DNA of 64,000 nucleotides from Gamarada debralockiae (lineage: Eukaryota; Ascomycota; Leotiomycetes; Helotiales; Hyphodiscaceae), in NCBI GenBank assembly GCA_002803225.1, contig NXFV01000342.1, positions 1 through 64,000 on the forward strand. The letters are read 5' to 3'. The notes under the pieces were generated by a model. It worked only from the letters and a program-made list of their open reading frames with translations, was not told where the DNA came from and did no database searches. The translations under genes were made by a program, and so were the position numbers. Of the stretch, positions 22,100 to 33,775 are shown one piece after another (the first letter of the stretch is position 1; each line of letters starts with the position of its first letter).

Positions 22100-23863
22100 T
22101 CACTGAGCGTTTGGTCTTTTTCTCGGGCCTTTCATTTGAAGCTCTTCTTCTTCTCTCTTAATCTCCGCCGATCTCCATCTGATGTACCAGAGCCAAAGGA
22201 TGACTGTCAGGAGAGTGAGACAGCCAGTCAATACGAAGTAGACCCACCACATTTTCGAGACTGTCACTTCGGAACCTGGAACAGAACCTTGGAAATCGAA
22301 AATTCCCGAGCTGAAAATTGACTTTAGAACATCAGCATGGCAGAGTAAATGCAACTTGATAACAGAGTGATGAACTCACAGCAATGAAAGTTCCAGGTAG
22401 AAAGACCAACGTCAAAATAGAGATTGTTTTCATGGCTGTACTGTCCCGTTTGGAGGCCATAGCAATAAGCTTGGAGTCTTCGGCAACGAGAATGTTGACC
22501 TTGCTATCTCGCTGGGAAATGAGGCTGTACAACTACACACTTTCAGACTTCGTTTGACAGTGTTCGGCAATACCTCGTTTTGCTTACCACATTGATCTGT
22601 AACTGTGCCCGTTTCTGTAATGACAGTGCCTGACTCCTCCTCATCTGGCTCAAATTAAGATGGTAGTCCATATTCTGGGCGGCCTGTACACGTTCTCTCT
22701 TCAGTAAAGTCTCCAAACCACGCTCTATCCTCAGAGCTTCCAGCACGTCCAGCGTCTCTTTGCAGAATGCCCCCCAACTCCTCTCAAATTCTGCAATGTT
22801 TTCCATGAAGATCAAACTAGTAGTGCAAGCATGGAGATCCTTGGTCAGGTCTTCATAGTCCTTGTTGTCTTGAAAGAGGCGGAAAGTGAGGCTTGTATGG
22901 CCTGATCGTCGTTCCATCGTGGCAACATCACGGTCAAGTTCTTCTCTGAAAGCTTCAGTGGAGTACCCGTATTCCTCGAAGACGATACTGAGTAACAGTA
23001 AGGGGTTATTTTGTACCATATGTCGTCGGATCAGAAGACACTCCCAGAGGACGTTCATCCTGGAATTGCTGTGTTCCAAGATGAGAGCTTTTGCTGAGCG
23101 GTCGACGATATTGACTCGAATGACCAAAGCCACATTTCCTACAGGGGAGTACGGCGTTTTAACAACTACCGCTTAAAGAATTTGTTCATTAGCATCTATG
23201 GGTTGAAGCTTTTCCGACCACAGGGCACTATTTAACGTACACAACGAAGCAGGAACTTCAGATCCTTGAAATTCCTCATAATCGACGAAACGGGCGAAAG
23301 AGCCATTATTTGCGCAGATGGATTGGGCAAATGCTTTTGGAAACCTACAACTTTCCATAATTTGGGTGAAGAACTCAGCAGAAATGGAAAATGGAATCGA
23401 TTTTGAATTTCCCGAAACACCTCTAGGTTTGTGTTAGTATAGAAAACTGCCACGGTTTTAGGTTGTTCTTCGTACATCAGTCTCAAAGCACTTGTTGAAG
23501 ATTCTGATGGTGTCCTATGAACCAGTTAAACCTCAACGTTCCTAATATTTGATAGGGCGATGTATGGAATAGTACAGTGTAGCTTCTTCATGAGCAGTAT
23601 CTGCATGCATAGCGTAAGCATCTGGTGATCTTTATTGGCTAGCGGATAGGACCTACAAATCGCCTTCATCAACTCCAGAGCGGCATCTTCATCTCGGCTC
23701 CAATTCAAGCTACCTGAATCGCTCCATCAGTAAATCCGATAGTTTGGATAATTGTCAAGAACCTACAGGATGGCTCCTCGCCGCTCTCGAAGCATCGGAG
23801 TCGTTCAGTAACATTCGTGAAGTTGAGATCGCTCAAATACTGTTGATACAGGAAATCATCCAT
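22100..23863 (-). CDS. CorA-like Mg2+ transporter family membrane protein
   Basis: Eight exons were derived by phase: 23863-23767, 23713-23657, 23600-23576, 23514-23476, 23422-23241, 23171-22588, 22532-22380 and 22321-22100, giving 452 residues. All junctions keep frame, with introns of 53-69 bp. The N-terminal part contains RLIGVSGNSKSIPFSISAEFF and ICANNGSFARFVDYEEF, as in the soluble domain of fungal CorA-like proteins. A long helical part (ELDRDVATMERRSGH, LTKDLHACTTSLIFMENI) follows. Then come the conserved AEDSKLIAMASKRDSTAMKT and two membrane helices: ISILTLVFLPGTFIA and WWVYFVLTGCLTLLTVILW. The bacterial GMN selectivity motif is not visible between the helices (GIFDFQG there), as is common in this fungal branch, so real Mg2+ transport is uncertain. 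The small exons 2-4 are the least certain. Confidence 0.8.
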
Positions 23864-24876
23864 GTTGAAAAATGAGATGATTGAATATAGAACCAAATCG
23901 AGTTCTAAGTCCTTACGAACGCCAAGGAATACAGGCGACTAAATGGTGAATGAAACTTCTGCGAATTGGCGAAGTAGCATCCTCAGCCGCAAAAACTTGT
24001 ACAGCCGTACTCGAGGTACATGTCACGTGCACAGCACCATCCATCACTTGCACGGCGATTTTACACCAAAATCGCGAATTCTGACCACCTTATAACTTCA
24101 CCACCACGATAGCTATTAACTTGATTCTTGATTTCAGGAATAGAGCTTAATCATCCGACCAATCTAGTGTGAAAACACTAATTTTATTCCTTGAGTTGTA
24201 GAATAACATAGGTACTAAAATATTTTTTTAGTGGATGTAACAAGAGCCTAGGTCTAGGCTTCAAGGAGGAATAGCTTAAGTCTACAGAAGCCCCAAAGGT
24301 CTGGAATAAGGCCTAGGCCTTGCAAGAGTAGTCTAGGCCTGTAGGTGCTCTAAGGGGGAAGCGCGGCCCTGAATATATGCCTGAGATCTAAGGCGCCGAA
24401 TGGCACAATTGTAAGAACATCGCTTAGATCACGTGTACTCGAGATTTTGTTTAGATCACGTGCAGCACTATGGGCCTAGCTATATCTTCTCTTTCTCTGA
24501 CCTTTTACCTTCTCTTCTTTCTTCTTTAGTTTAGAATCCTTGTCTATACAATATAGTAGTAGAGAATTGAAGCTTTTGCCTGAGGGTTTCCTGCCTCTGT
24601 GACAAGATGCTTGTGCATGGTCAGCTACTTGGTCAGCCACTCGAGTATAAGTAAGGATGCTGGCCTCTACTTGAGAAGGAGCAAGCTTGAGTTTTATCAT
24701 TCAAAGCATACGAATGCTCAGGAACCCTACTATGAATACAACAACAACTTCTTCATTCACTGAACAGCTACTTCTCTGATATACTCTGATCCCTCCTGTT
24801 GCCCTCCAGCTACCTGTACTGTTACATATATACATCGTACAAGGCCATGTGACCATAATCATATACCATACTAATT
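23864..24876. other. Intergenic, AT-rich decayed sequence
   Basis: No gene recognised. AT-rich blocks with recurring AGGCCTAGGC/TAGGCCT words at about 24245-24345 look like decayed repeat DNA. Confidence 0.4.
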
Positions 24877-25137
24877 GGCACATAAGAGAATAGCTGCTAG
24901 TCAAGAGCCTACTCAGATAAGACCCTATTCTGTTTCGAAAAAGCTGCAAAAACTCACATAAGATATTACTTTATTTGACACCCGCCTATAATTTAGGGGC
25001 TTTAGGCTTCAAGCCGCTGGAACTATAGAATGTTATAGGGTGTTTTACCAGAAATTGCATATGACACTATTCCTGATGAGACACTATTCTAAACTAGAAA
25101 AAGTTGCAAAAATTGCATAAGATATTAAACACCTGCC
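24877..25137. repeat. Dispersed repeat, copy 1 (about 260 bp)
   Basis: Starts GGCACATAAGAGAATAGCTG and shares its whole length, with mismatches and small indels, with 52654-52888. Common blocks include AGAGCCTACTCAGATAAGAC and GGGTGTTTTACC. It contains an internal near-duplication (AAAAAGCTGCAAAAA and AAAAAGTTGCAAAAA, each followed by CATAAGATATTA). This copy has a diverged right end (ACACCTGCC instead of ATGTGCC). Confidence 0.75.
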
Positions 25138-26033
25138 AATTAATACGGTAGTCTTGGGAAAATCCCATGGTCACGTAGCTAACCTCTTGCCAGGTTCGTG
25201 ACAGACACATCTCATAGCAACACCTTTCTGAAGCGACACACATCATTGACACAGCTCAGGAAATATAATAAACTTTGTTCTTTTCCTTTTCTATTAATTT
25301 ATGAACTTTATATACGTCTTGTAAGAAGCGTGCTTAATTAGCAAAGCTACATCAATACTTGAAGGGGAGAGGTGACAATGAGGACGGTAGCGAATCCTGC
25401 CCCCTTTTCAGTTTTTCTATCGCTAAATTTTGAATGGTTGTTTTCTCAAGTTACTGTTCAGAGAAGTTAATCCGTACTCCGAACACACATGAGACGATGA
25501 CCATTCTTTCCCTGGATATCCTATAGTTACTTGAGCACATGATAGCGACCTTGTGAGAAATGGGGGGCATCTTTTGATCCTGCTATGAAGTACCGGATGG
25601 CATTGAAATCTCACGAAGCCAGAATAGGCAGCTCAACAGCTGCTACAGAGCCCGATAGTTCGGAAACCCATTGAAGCTGTTTTGGAGAAACGATCACATC
25701 CGCTCGTCAACAACGAAGCAGAAGGGCGCGGTTTTGTTCTGGGATTAGAGTGAGGCCTTCTCGAAAGGTCCTCTCATTTACTTCTCGAGATCTATGCATT
25801 CATTATTGCCTCGCTGAAATACAAGTCTGGCACCCTGACTTCAGACTTCAACCTTCAAGGAACCACTCATCTTCATGTGCCAATCTAAGCCCAACACCAA
25901 CTTTCTCACACTCCCCCAAGCCCATGAATGATACAAGCCTATCGAAAACAGAAGCATAAAAATGAACAATCAGCACGCATAAAAAATGTGAAAAAAAAAG
26001 AAAAAAAAAAAAAAAAAAAAAAGAAAAAAACCT
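25138..26033. other. Intergenic with poly(A) tract
   Basis: No gene recognised. A 43-bp nearly pure A run with a few G (25990-26032) sits at the 3' end of the following minus-strand gene. Confidence 0.45.
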
Positions 26034-26633
26034 TTATTCCTTCAAGATATCTTTTTTCTCAACTCTCCCACTTGGCTTTGAAACGCTGGAAGCGTGACTG
26101 TCTAGAAGGATCCGATTCATGCATTCTTGTGAGGGAGCGGAGTTGCTATTCATTGTGGAATACCCGGAATCTAGGTGGGAATCTTGGTTTTCCGGTGGAT
26201 CGTAGCAGACATAAGGTGGATAGGACATAAATGTTTTCGGGTCACAGACTGCGGTGGGTTGCATCTCCATAATTTGATAAGCCTGTGCGTATGTGTTAGG
26301 GACCGTAGGGTACTGCTGAGTGTATGGAAGTGTAGATAGGTAAGAGTCCGTAAGGTCAGGCTGAGTGTATACATTAAATGACGGTTGCGAGGCACCATAT
26401 TCGAATGGAACTTCCCGGAGATGAGTGTCTGGGCTCGTAGTAGGAGATTGGAGACGACCTGAAGGCTGTGGAAGATATTGCGCTAGGGCACGAGCATAAT
26501 TTCTCTTTGTCACTACCTAGAGATCTTTTTCACCTTTTTCCGTTGATAATATCTGCCTTGATACTAAAGCCTTTGCTGCGGGATCGTGCGAAGAATACCT
26601 TGGGTGACTCTTTTTAGTATTAATACGAAGCAT
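26034..26633 (-). CDS. Small two-exon hypothetical protein
   Basis: A model with exons 26633-26534 and 26482-26034 joined across a 51-bp intron (GTGAAA..CCTAG) gives 182 residues in phase. The first exon opens with ATG and is basic (MLRINTKKSHPRYSSHDPAA). The second is rich in Tyr, Pro, Ser and Gln (YGASQPSFNVYTQPDLTDSY), low-complexity and disordered, like the tails of fungal regulators. No domain is recognised, and no signal peptide or membrane helix is seen. The intron is the weakest point: without it the second exon alone is a 159-codon frame lacking a good start. Confidence 0.4.
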
Positions 26634-27824
26634 TAATTTACACGGACTAGTAGATAGAAAACAATTGATAAAAAGAATTGTAATAAAGAGATTTAGGAAG
26701 TCGATGGAATGATTAGATTGAAGAAGTATTCAGGTTATAACGGGTACCGAGTAAGAAGGATTTTATAGAGAGAAGAGCAGTACTCTCCTTAGGAGCATCT
26801 ATGTTAAGCTAACTTAACGTGGACAAAGTCCTAGTTATATTTTAGAAGGTGTTTACTTTAGGGTCCCTGTGAGCTTTTTTGGGTTTCATGGGCATCGTCG
26901 TTAAAGCTCGACGAATTTGATGCTGGGTCAGACCAAGTGTGATAACGGGAAGGCAAAATCACATGACGAGATGCTCAGGGTGCTCGGTGTGCTTAGGTGA
27001 CTACCGCCTGAGCAAGAGAGGCAAGCTTGCTAATTGAATGCGAAGCTCAAGAGAGAAAGAGTTGACTGATAATACCAGAATATAGTTTTAATTGAAATAA
27101 GATATCAATCCTTCTCTTCGCTTCAGCCATTGGGAACCTCTTATGTCCGAGAGCTGAGAGGGATCCCTCATATCGTCAGCTTAACCACTGAGTCACGGAG
27201 AGCGATCGAGTTCTTGTATCCTGGAGAGACTTCAGACTTCCGGTCGCTGAAACGGCTTGAAGGATTAATATCTTATATCCAAATTAATACGATAGCTCTG
27301 TACCTTCTTAGACATAACAAGCTCAACTGCAAAAGACCCAAAACATCAGCAAGCCTTCTGCACTTGGAGAGGTATAGTATATAACATTCACATCAATTCT
27401 ACCTATCAGGACTACCAATCAATCCACTCCATTTCTCATCATTCCCCCACAAATGATCTCTCTCTATAGATCCTCTTTCAATCCACTCTTCAATCAAGCC
27501 TCAAATGGCTTCCATTGCTTTCTCTCTCAAAACATATCCATGAAGATCCAGTTCAGTCCAACTCAACAAGTGTATATACGAACATATCCATCAATCAATA
27601 TCTCAGAAGTAACGTGCATTCAAGAAATCCACTCCACTGCACTCCAATCAGAAGGTCCCAATCGAAGTCCCAGCCAGAATCAATTCCAAGCCCAAAACTC
27701 CATTTTGTGAACCAGAACCCCTTTCATACACCGAAGAAGTAACAGAGTAAGGTAAACCCATCCGGACCATGCGGAAAAGGAGTGTTCAATGCGTCCGAAA
27801 TTTTATTTCGAAAGCATCATGTTT
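26634..27824. other. Intergenic, no gene recognised
   Basis: Upstream region of the small hypothetical gene and 3' flank of the Pumilio gene. Plus-strand ORFs at 27130-27384 and 27453-27742 are Ser/Ile/Asn-rich composition and look like chance. Confidence 0.45.
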
Positions 27825-30800
27825 TCATCTCTGTGAGTGACGTTAGTTGGTATGAAGGGGAGGCAATGGGTGGAGATCAACAACTTACCCGTCCGCGTCT
27901 CCCATTGACCTGCTGCTCCTGCTGCATATACCCACCAGCGCCAACACCCATCCCCATACCATTCATGCCATACCCGTACGCACCCATACCGAGCCCAATG
28001 CCACCAAATCCAGGAGGCGCGAAGCCTTGTCCAAGCATAGGAGCAGGACTCATCTGCTGCTGAGGAGGCTGAATCGGACTCGCTCCCATACCACCAGCAT
28101 TCTGGTTACGGTAATGATCAACAGATGGACTTGGATTGCTGTATCCGCCGAAGCCAGACTGCATGGTAGGGTAGTAGTTATTCATTGGAGGAGCCGCGCG
28201 AGCCAGGACTGCTTGCTGATATTGCAGTTGCTGCATGTTGATGGGTGGGATAGGGACGTTGCTCACAGGGTTGAACATGGGGTAGCTGGGGTTCTGGCCT
28301 GTGAAAGGAGTGAGGTTCGAGTCCATACTATCGGTGCGTTGCATACCCATGCCCATGTCGAACTGTGGCTGCGGAGGCATCTGAGGGTAGAAGTTGTTCC
28401 CGTAAGCCGGAGGTGGCATGTGGCCGTTCACTTGGCTGTGGTTTGAACCCGGTCGTGGACGCTCGTTGGAGTGTTGCTCTCCTCCTCGGTTGGTGGGTCC
28501 TGTGCTGCCGTTGCGGGTGGAAAGTCCGACTTCATCCATGAGACGCTTGTAGCCTTGAGCTGGCTGGGCCTTCAGTCGCAGGAGAACGTTCCGGACGTTT
28601 TCTACAACCTGGGGGCGGATGGTCTCGTCGAAGAAAGGAGTGGTGAGGACTTTGAAGATGAGGGTGGCGCCGCATGCGTGATCGGAGAGGATGGCTTCGA
28701 GGGTTTCGTCGTTGGGAGAGAAGAAAAGAGCTTGGAGGATTGTGTCGCGGGCGTCAGACTCGAGCTTTTGGTTGATGACCTTGAGGACGGTGAGGTATGC
28801 TACCTTGTGTGAGCAAAGATGGACAAGGTGGGGCACGAGTTGAGGAGCGAGCACACTTCGCCGTTGTGGGAATGTGCAGGTGTCGAGGAACCAGGTAAGG
28901 AGTAGAGCGCCATTCGCGTTGGTGGCCAATTGGACACTATGCAGAGCAATGGCAGCGGCAAGCATGCGTTGTTGATCTTTGGTAGAGTGATGGCTTTCAA
29001 GACAGGCTCGCATAGCTCTCGCTCCGTATCGGCCCTGAGAAATCTCCCACATCTGACTGAGCATAGCCTCGAAGATGAAGTCATTGAATGGAGAACCGAA
29101 TTTCAAGCAGCATTGCAGAACGTAATTTCCGTACTGGTCGAGGAAGAGGGGTACGGTGTATGGCTGAAGGTTGGCCACGATCATACCCATTTGCTTAGGA
29201 GTCTTGCAAACATCGATGATCTTCTGAGCTGCCCAGGTACCGTTCTTGTGGACACCAATTTCCGCCATATGAGGAGCAATCTCCGTCAACATTGCATCTC
29301 TCATGTCATCAGAACAGTGTTCAAATAGCTTCTGAACAACAGTATTTCCAAGATAATCCGATGAAAGCTCAGCAATCTCTGGGAGCATATCCGCAGCAAT
29401 GCCCTCAATTTCAGCCTGAGATAAGCTCTGGTTGTCGATTCGCTTTCTGATATCTCGAAGCTTGGGAGCATCATGAATTCTGTTGTGGGCTGGCTCTGGA
29501 GTTCCCGGAATATCAGGTTCAAATTTGTCGTATGTGATGGCCTGTTGGAGACTATGCGAGATCTTTGCCTTGTCATCTTCGGAGGCGCCAAATTCCTTCA
29601 CGATATCCAGAATATCCGATTTCATATCTCGCAGGGCGGGAATTGTCAAAGTAGCAGTTCCGGGTCGAGAGATAACGCCTGGGGTAGCTCCACTGGCATC
29701 TGCACCGTTTGTGCCATTTTCTTGCCCCTTCGTGAATGGATCTGGACTTGGTGAAGGGAAGGTTCCATCGTGACCCGGAGTGCCTGAAGGAGAGGGAGGC
29801 TTTGCAAAGTTGATTCGGACTGGCCCGGCTCCTGGGAAGATCTCTTTTCCATTCATCATTGCCTTTGCAGAAATGGCACTCTCCAAACGCTCAAAATTGA
29901 CAAATCCGCAGTTCTTGTGTGTAAGGACACGTGCTGAGATAATGGGGCCGTGGGACTTGAACATCTCCGTCAGGGTCGAAACCGTAGTTGATGAAGGGAT
30001 GCTGCCAAGCCAAAGAGCTCTTGTGGGACCTTCGAGATTGTCATCAGGGTTCAAGTGGCCATCATTTCGGCTGTTGGATCGTCCCAAAGTCATGGCTGCA
30101 ACTGCTTCCGGCAGACCATCATAATCTTGTGATTCTGACATTCTCAAATCGGATGCATTCATACTGTTGTCGAGGCGGGAGGCTGTAGGGTAGTAGTTTC
30201 GAAGTAATCTTGAAGTTGGTGACTCCAAAACACCCGCTGTCCTGGCTCTGGGTCTATTCGATGAGGCCTGGTTCGCAAAAGCTTGGACCGCAAGGTTGTG
30301 TTGCTGAATAGCCGCATTTGTTGCAGCAAGTTGAATGTGCAATTGTGCCTGTTGTGTCTCGTATGGAGTCATATTGCCCGATCCATAACCATCATCCTCT
30401 TCCTCGGCATATTTCTCTTTGGCGTTGACGGAATATGATCGGAATCGGTTTGCTTGCTTGTTGAGATCCGCAATGTTTGCTAAGAACGGGTTTGCCAACT
30501 GGGCTCGAGGTGGTTGTGGGGTATCTGCGAGACCAAGGTAATCTAATGTTCGCATCTGCATGTCATCGCCCGTGCCCTCTTTTGAAAATTGCGATTGTGC
30601 TGGCGATGAAGGCCCATTTGAGCCTTGGCTTGCGATGCTTGCGAGTGTTGATGTTCGTTCTCGACCCGAAGCCCAGTTTGTAGAGAACACAGATGGTCCG
30701 AAAGGCCCAGCTGCGCTCGAATATTGACTTCGTTGTGGCATTGACCCCGCACGCAGTCTAGATAGAAGTGCTGCATTGCTTGTTGTGCTTTGTTCATTAA

Positions 30801-31420
30801 TATCGCCCAGATTTGGAGAGGGGCTCTTGAAAGGACTTGGCGAAGGAGTTGGTCGCGACGTCTTTGCCACGAGCGATGGCAGAGCTCCAAGTCCATTGCT
30901 CACTCCTCCAGGAGAAAAGCGGGATGGAACTGTGCCGGCTCGTGCACGTCTTGTTTGTGGCAGGCTCTCTGGTGTTGCCAGATGTGAAAAGTCAGGGAAG
31001 CCATCGGTGGGTGATTCGGGGATGTTTTCGCGGAGAGGAGTAGAATTGCCACTAGTAGGAGGACCCCATACGTTCACTGGCAGGCCTTCCTGTGCTTGGA
31101 TTTCTCGAGCTCTGTGCAATGGAGGTTAGTAGACGTTGGTAACTTGGGAGCCATGCGACATCTCACCTCTTCGAGAATAATCTGCTGGCGTTGCCGAGAT
31201 CATGCGATGGAGAACCAGCCCCCGATCGAGTGTTTCCGGCCATTTTACCTGCAGAATTCAAACCTCCGGGGAGTCCGAAAGGGGATCTTAAGGCGTTTCC
31301 ACTTGAAGGCTCTGTTCCGGTAGGAGAAGTATTTGCTGTCGAGGGGCCTGAACGTGGGAGGCTGACAGCTGGTTGTGGTAAATATCCCAAAGTGAGATGT
31401 TCAGATCTCGCAGATGACAT
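27825..31420 (-). CDS. RRM and Pumilio-repeat RNA-binding protein (Jsn1/Puf2-like)
   Basis: Exons 31420-31167, 31111-27889 and a 6-base last exon 27830-27825 (introns 55 and 58 bp) give about 1160 residues. A post-transcriptional regulator that binds 3' UTRs, cytoplasmic and possibly mitochondrion-associated as in yeast Jsn1/Puf3-type proteins. The N-terminal third is Ser/Pro-rich and disordered. An RRM follows (TRALWLGSIPSSTTVSTLTE, then CGFVNFERLESA) at about residues 450-530. Next come Pumilio-type repeats at about 630-930 (DYLGNTVVQKLFEHCSDD, HKNGTWAAQKIIDVC, DQYGNYVLQCCLKFG, YGARAMRACLESHH, NANGALLLTWFLDT, SDHACGATLIFKVL). The tail is rich in Met, Gln, Asn, Gly and Pro and ends in an RGR-like basic stretch. 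The final intron carries strong signals (GTAAGT, CTAAC, CACAG); without it the protein ends three residues differently. RRM plus PUF in one chain marks the Jsn1/Puf2 branch. Confidence 0.92.
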
Positions 31421-33775
31421 TATAGATTATCCGTCCACCAAAAATCTCTCGAAATCTTGCACGAGAGACGGTAGGATGTTGTTTTGGAATGTATCGTTAC
31501 GTCAATCCCTATTCCGACGTCGACTGATGCCAATGATTGGACATGCGACGGGGCTCGATAACAGGATGGCAATTTGTGAATTTCTATCGAGTCGGGAAGA
31601 TGGAAAAGTCGAACTTGTGATGTCGTTAACTCGGGCCGCCAAGAGTTGGATTTGGGTTGTGAAGGATTGTGGTGGCAGGTTTTCGAGGCGTAGCCGTAAA
31701 TTTATCGACAGCGAACTTCTTTTTGGATCTATTAAAAAAAGGTGTCTCTGCAGATTGGTATTCAAGATGATTCCAATGCTAGCAAGAGATATGGAAAGAC
31801 CTTATGGGATTCGAAGGAAGGTAGATGAACCGATAAGGGGTCGGTCGTCCGTGAAGCACAAAAGTCCGCAAATGTGATGCTGAGACGTGGATGTGCTTGG
31901 ATTAAGCTTTGGGGGATGATGTTGAGAAAGGGGAAAAGGCGTCTGTCGTCGATTCTGTTGTTTCAATATACAGTCGTCATTAATACAGGAGGATTCGAAG
32001 AGATGATGAACTCGGCGGACGTCGTCGAAGTTGATGAAGGAAAGAAGAAGGGAGGGGGGTGGTAGGTAGGTCGGAGGTTGAGGGCGTTGCGTGTAAGGTG
32101 GATGCTTTTCGAGGGATGTGTGTGAGTAGCGCAGTGTTTCAAAGACCTCAGTCGAGAATCCCTGAATTGTTGGAAGTGTACCCGAACAAGTATTAACGAG
32201 CCAGCTGTGACAGACGAAGAGCGCCAAATACGACAAGAGAACACCAATTCCAGGGTCCAAAGGACAAAAAAAAGAATTATTATTACTCCTGAATACTACA
32301 ATGACATGAATCACTACAGTAATTCTACGAAGGTGTTAGACGAGGTAGAGAAATAGTATTGATGACGCGAGACTGAGGCACACGATACTCGCAAATAGAA
32401 AGAGTGGCTTTTGGGACGATTTTCATGTCAATTGGATTGCTTCAAACTGTGGAGGAAGCGTGTCCACCAAGGCCCAATTCCAAGTTTAAAGTCCAGCTTC
32501 TTTCTATTCTGGATACCGTCGCTATTATTATTAGAGCAGCCAGCAGCCTTCGCCATGCGCACGACACAGACAAGAGATCCACCACCGAGCACCTCCAGCA
32601 AGGCAACTTGGGACGAGTTTTGTCCAATGTTCTTCATGCCTTGAGTATCAAGTTAAGGGGCGTCCTGATTACTTAGCCACATAGCATGACCAGAATAATT
32701 GAATGCACCAGAACGGCGCGTCTATACTCTGCGTCGGAGAGCTTCTTGTTGGAAACGACGATGCAAGAGCATGACGTGGAAGGATTACCAAGTCAAGTCA
32801 CGAATGAAGCAAAGTAAGCCCTGCCATGCTTCAGAGTCGCAATCGGAGATAATTGTTCTGCAGTCTCCAGAATGGGTGAATGGTAGCTGTTTTTCAATCC
32901 CCCAAGGTGGTAATGGGCGATAGTGAGAACCCCATGAACGATCCCCCTATTCCCTTTTAGCCCGGACTCTCTCGGAAAATATATTTTAAGCAGACGACGC
33001 GGACACGACGCCGCCGCTTCCTTTTGGCCTTGTGGCTTATGCATCATTCCTTCGAGCGTACGATAGTAGTTGATTGAATACGGGCGCGCAGGGTCAGGCT
33101 GGACAGCACATCAACCTCGTCGCGATGATTGGCATAAGTTGTTGTGATATGGACATCGTGTTCCTTTGAGCTGATTGATGCGACGGGCGTTGATCCTCGA
33201 ACCTGAAACGTTAGTCCATGCGTCTATGACGGGGATGAAGGGCAACTTCAGCCACGACAACTCGCTACCGATTGCACCAAAACCTGAGGGAAAGCCAAAA
33301 GGGGAGTGGAGATATTTCATGCGAACGTCATTCGATGACCCCTTGGACAAAAAGAGGAAGTTGAAGAGCCTCAAAATACATACTTGGAGAGAACACGAAA
33401 TGATAGGTAAGGCTATGCGCAACTTCAAATAAAATGGGCGAAGGAGCAATTACAGTAAGAAATAATTCCACAGCCTCTTCTGTTATTGATCCTTCATGTA
33501 TGATTCGCATCGCGAACAACTTGCGGTAAGTCACGTGTGGCGATCTACGGGGGTAGAATTCCGACATTCCGTTCTCGCGTATCTCGAAGCACATCCTGGC
33601 GTCTTCTTCCCTCCCGCGTCTCTTATTCCTATGTGGTTGCCGTCCATTTCAGCCCCAACCGACGATCCGCAAGATCTCGTAGTGGTGTGCGACTTGTTAC
33701 CAAGCTTCGGGGTCCTTGGAGAAGAGCGTGTCCTCAGCAACATCGCGTCCGAGTACACAAGCCGCCGTCAACAAC
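31421..33775. other. Shared upstream region of the Pumilio and YL1 genes
   Basis: A 2.35-kb intergenic stretch between divergent genes. ORFs on both strands (for example 31802-32314 minus and 33111-33449 minus) match nothing recognisable. Long leaders or an unannotated RNA could lie here, but the sequence gives no direct proof. Confidence 0.5.

Noticed and set aside
24701..24949. 82-codon ORF resembling the N-terminal extension of the frame upstream of the monooxygenase
   Set aside because: The similarity is due to the shared dispersed repeat read in the same frame, not to a gene.
31191..31877. 228-codon plus-strand ORF over the start of the Pumilio gene
   Set aside because: Its first part is antisense to the GC-rich first exon of the Pumilio gene and the rest is compositional; no conserved motif.
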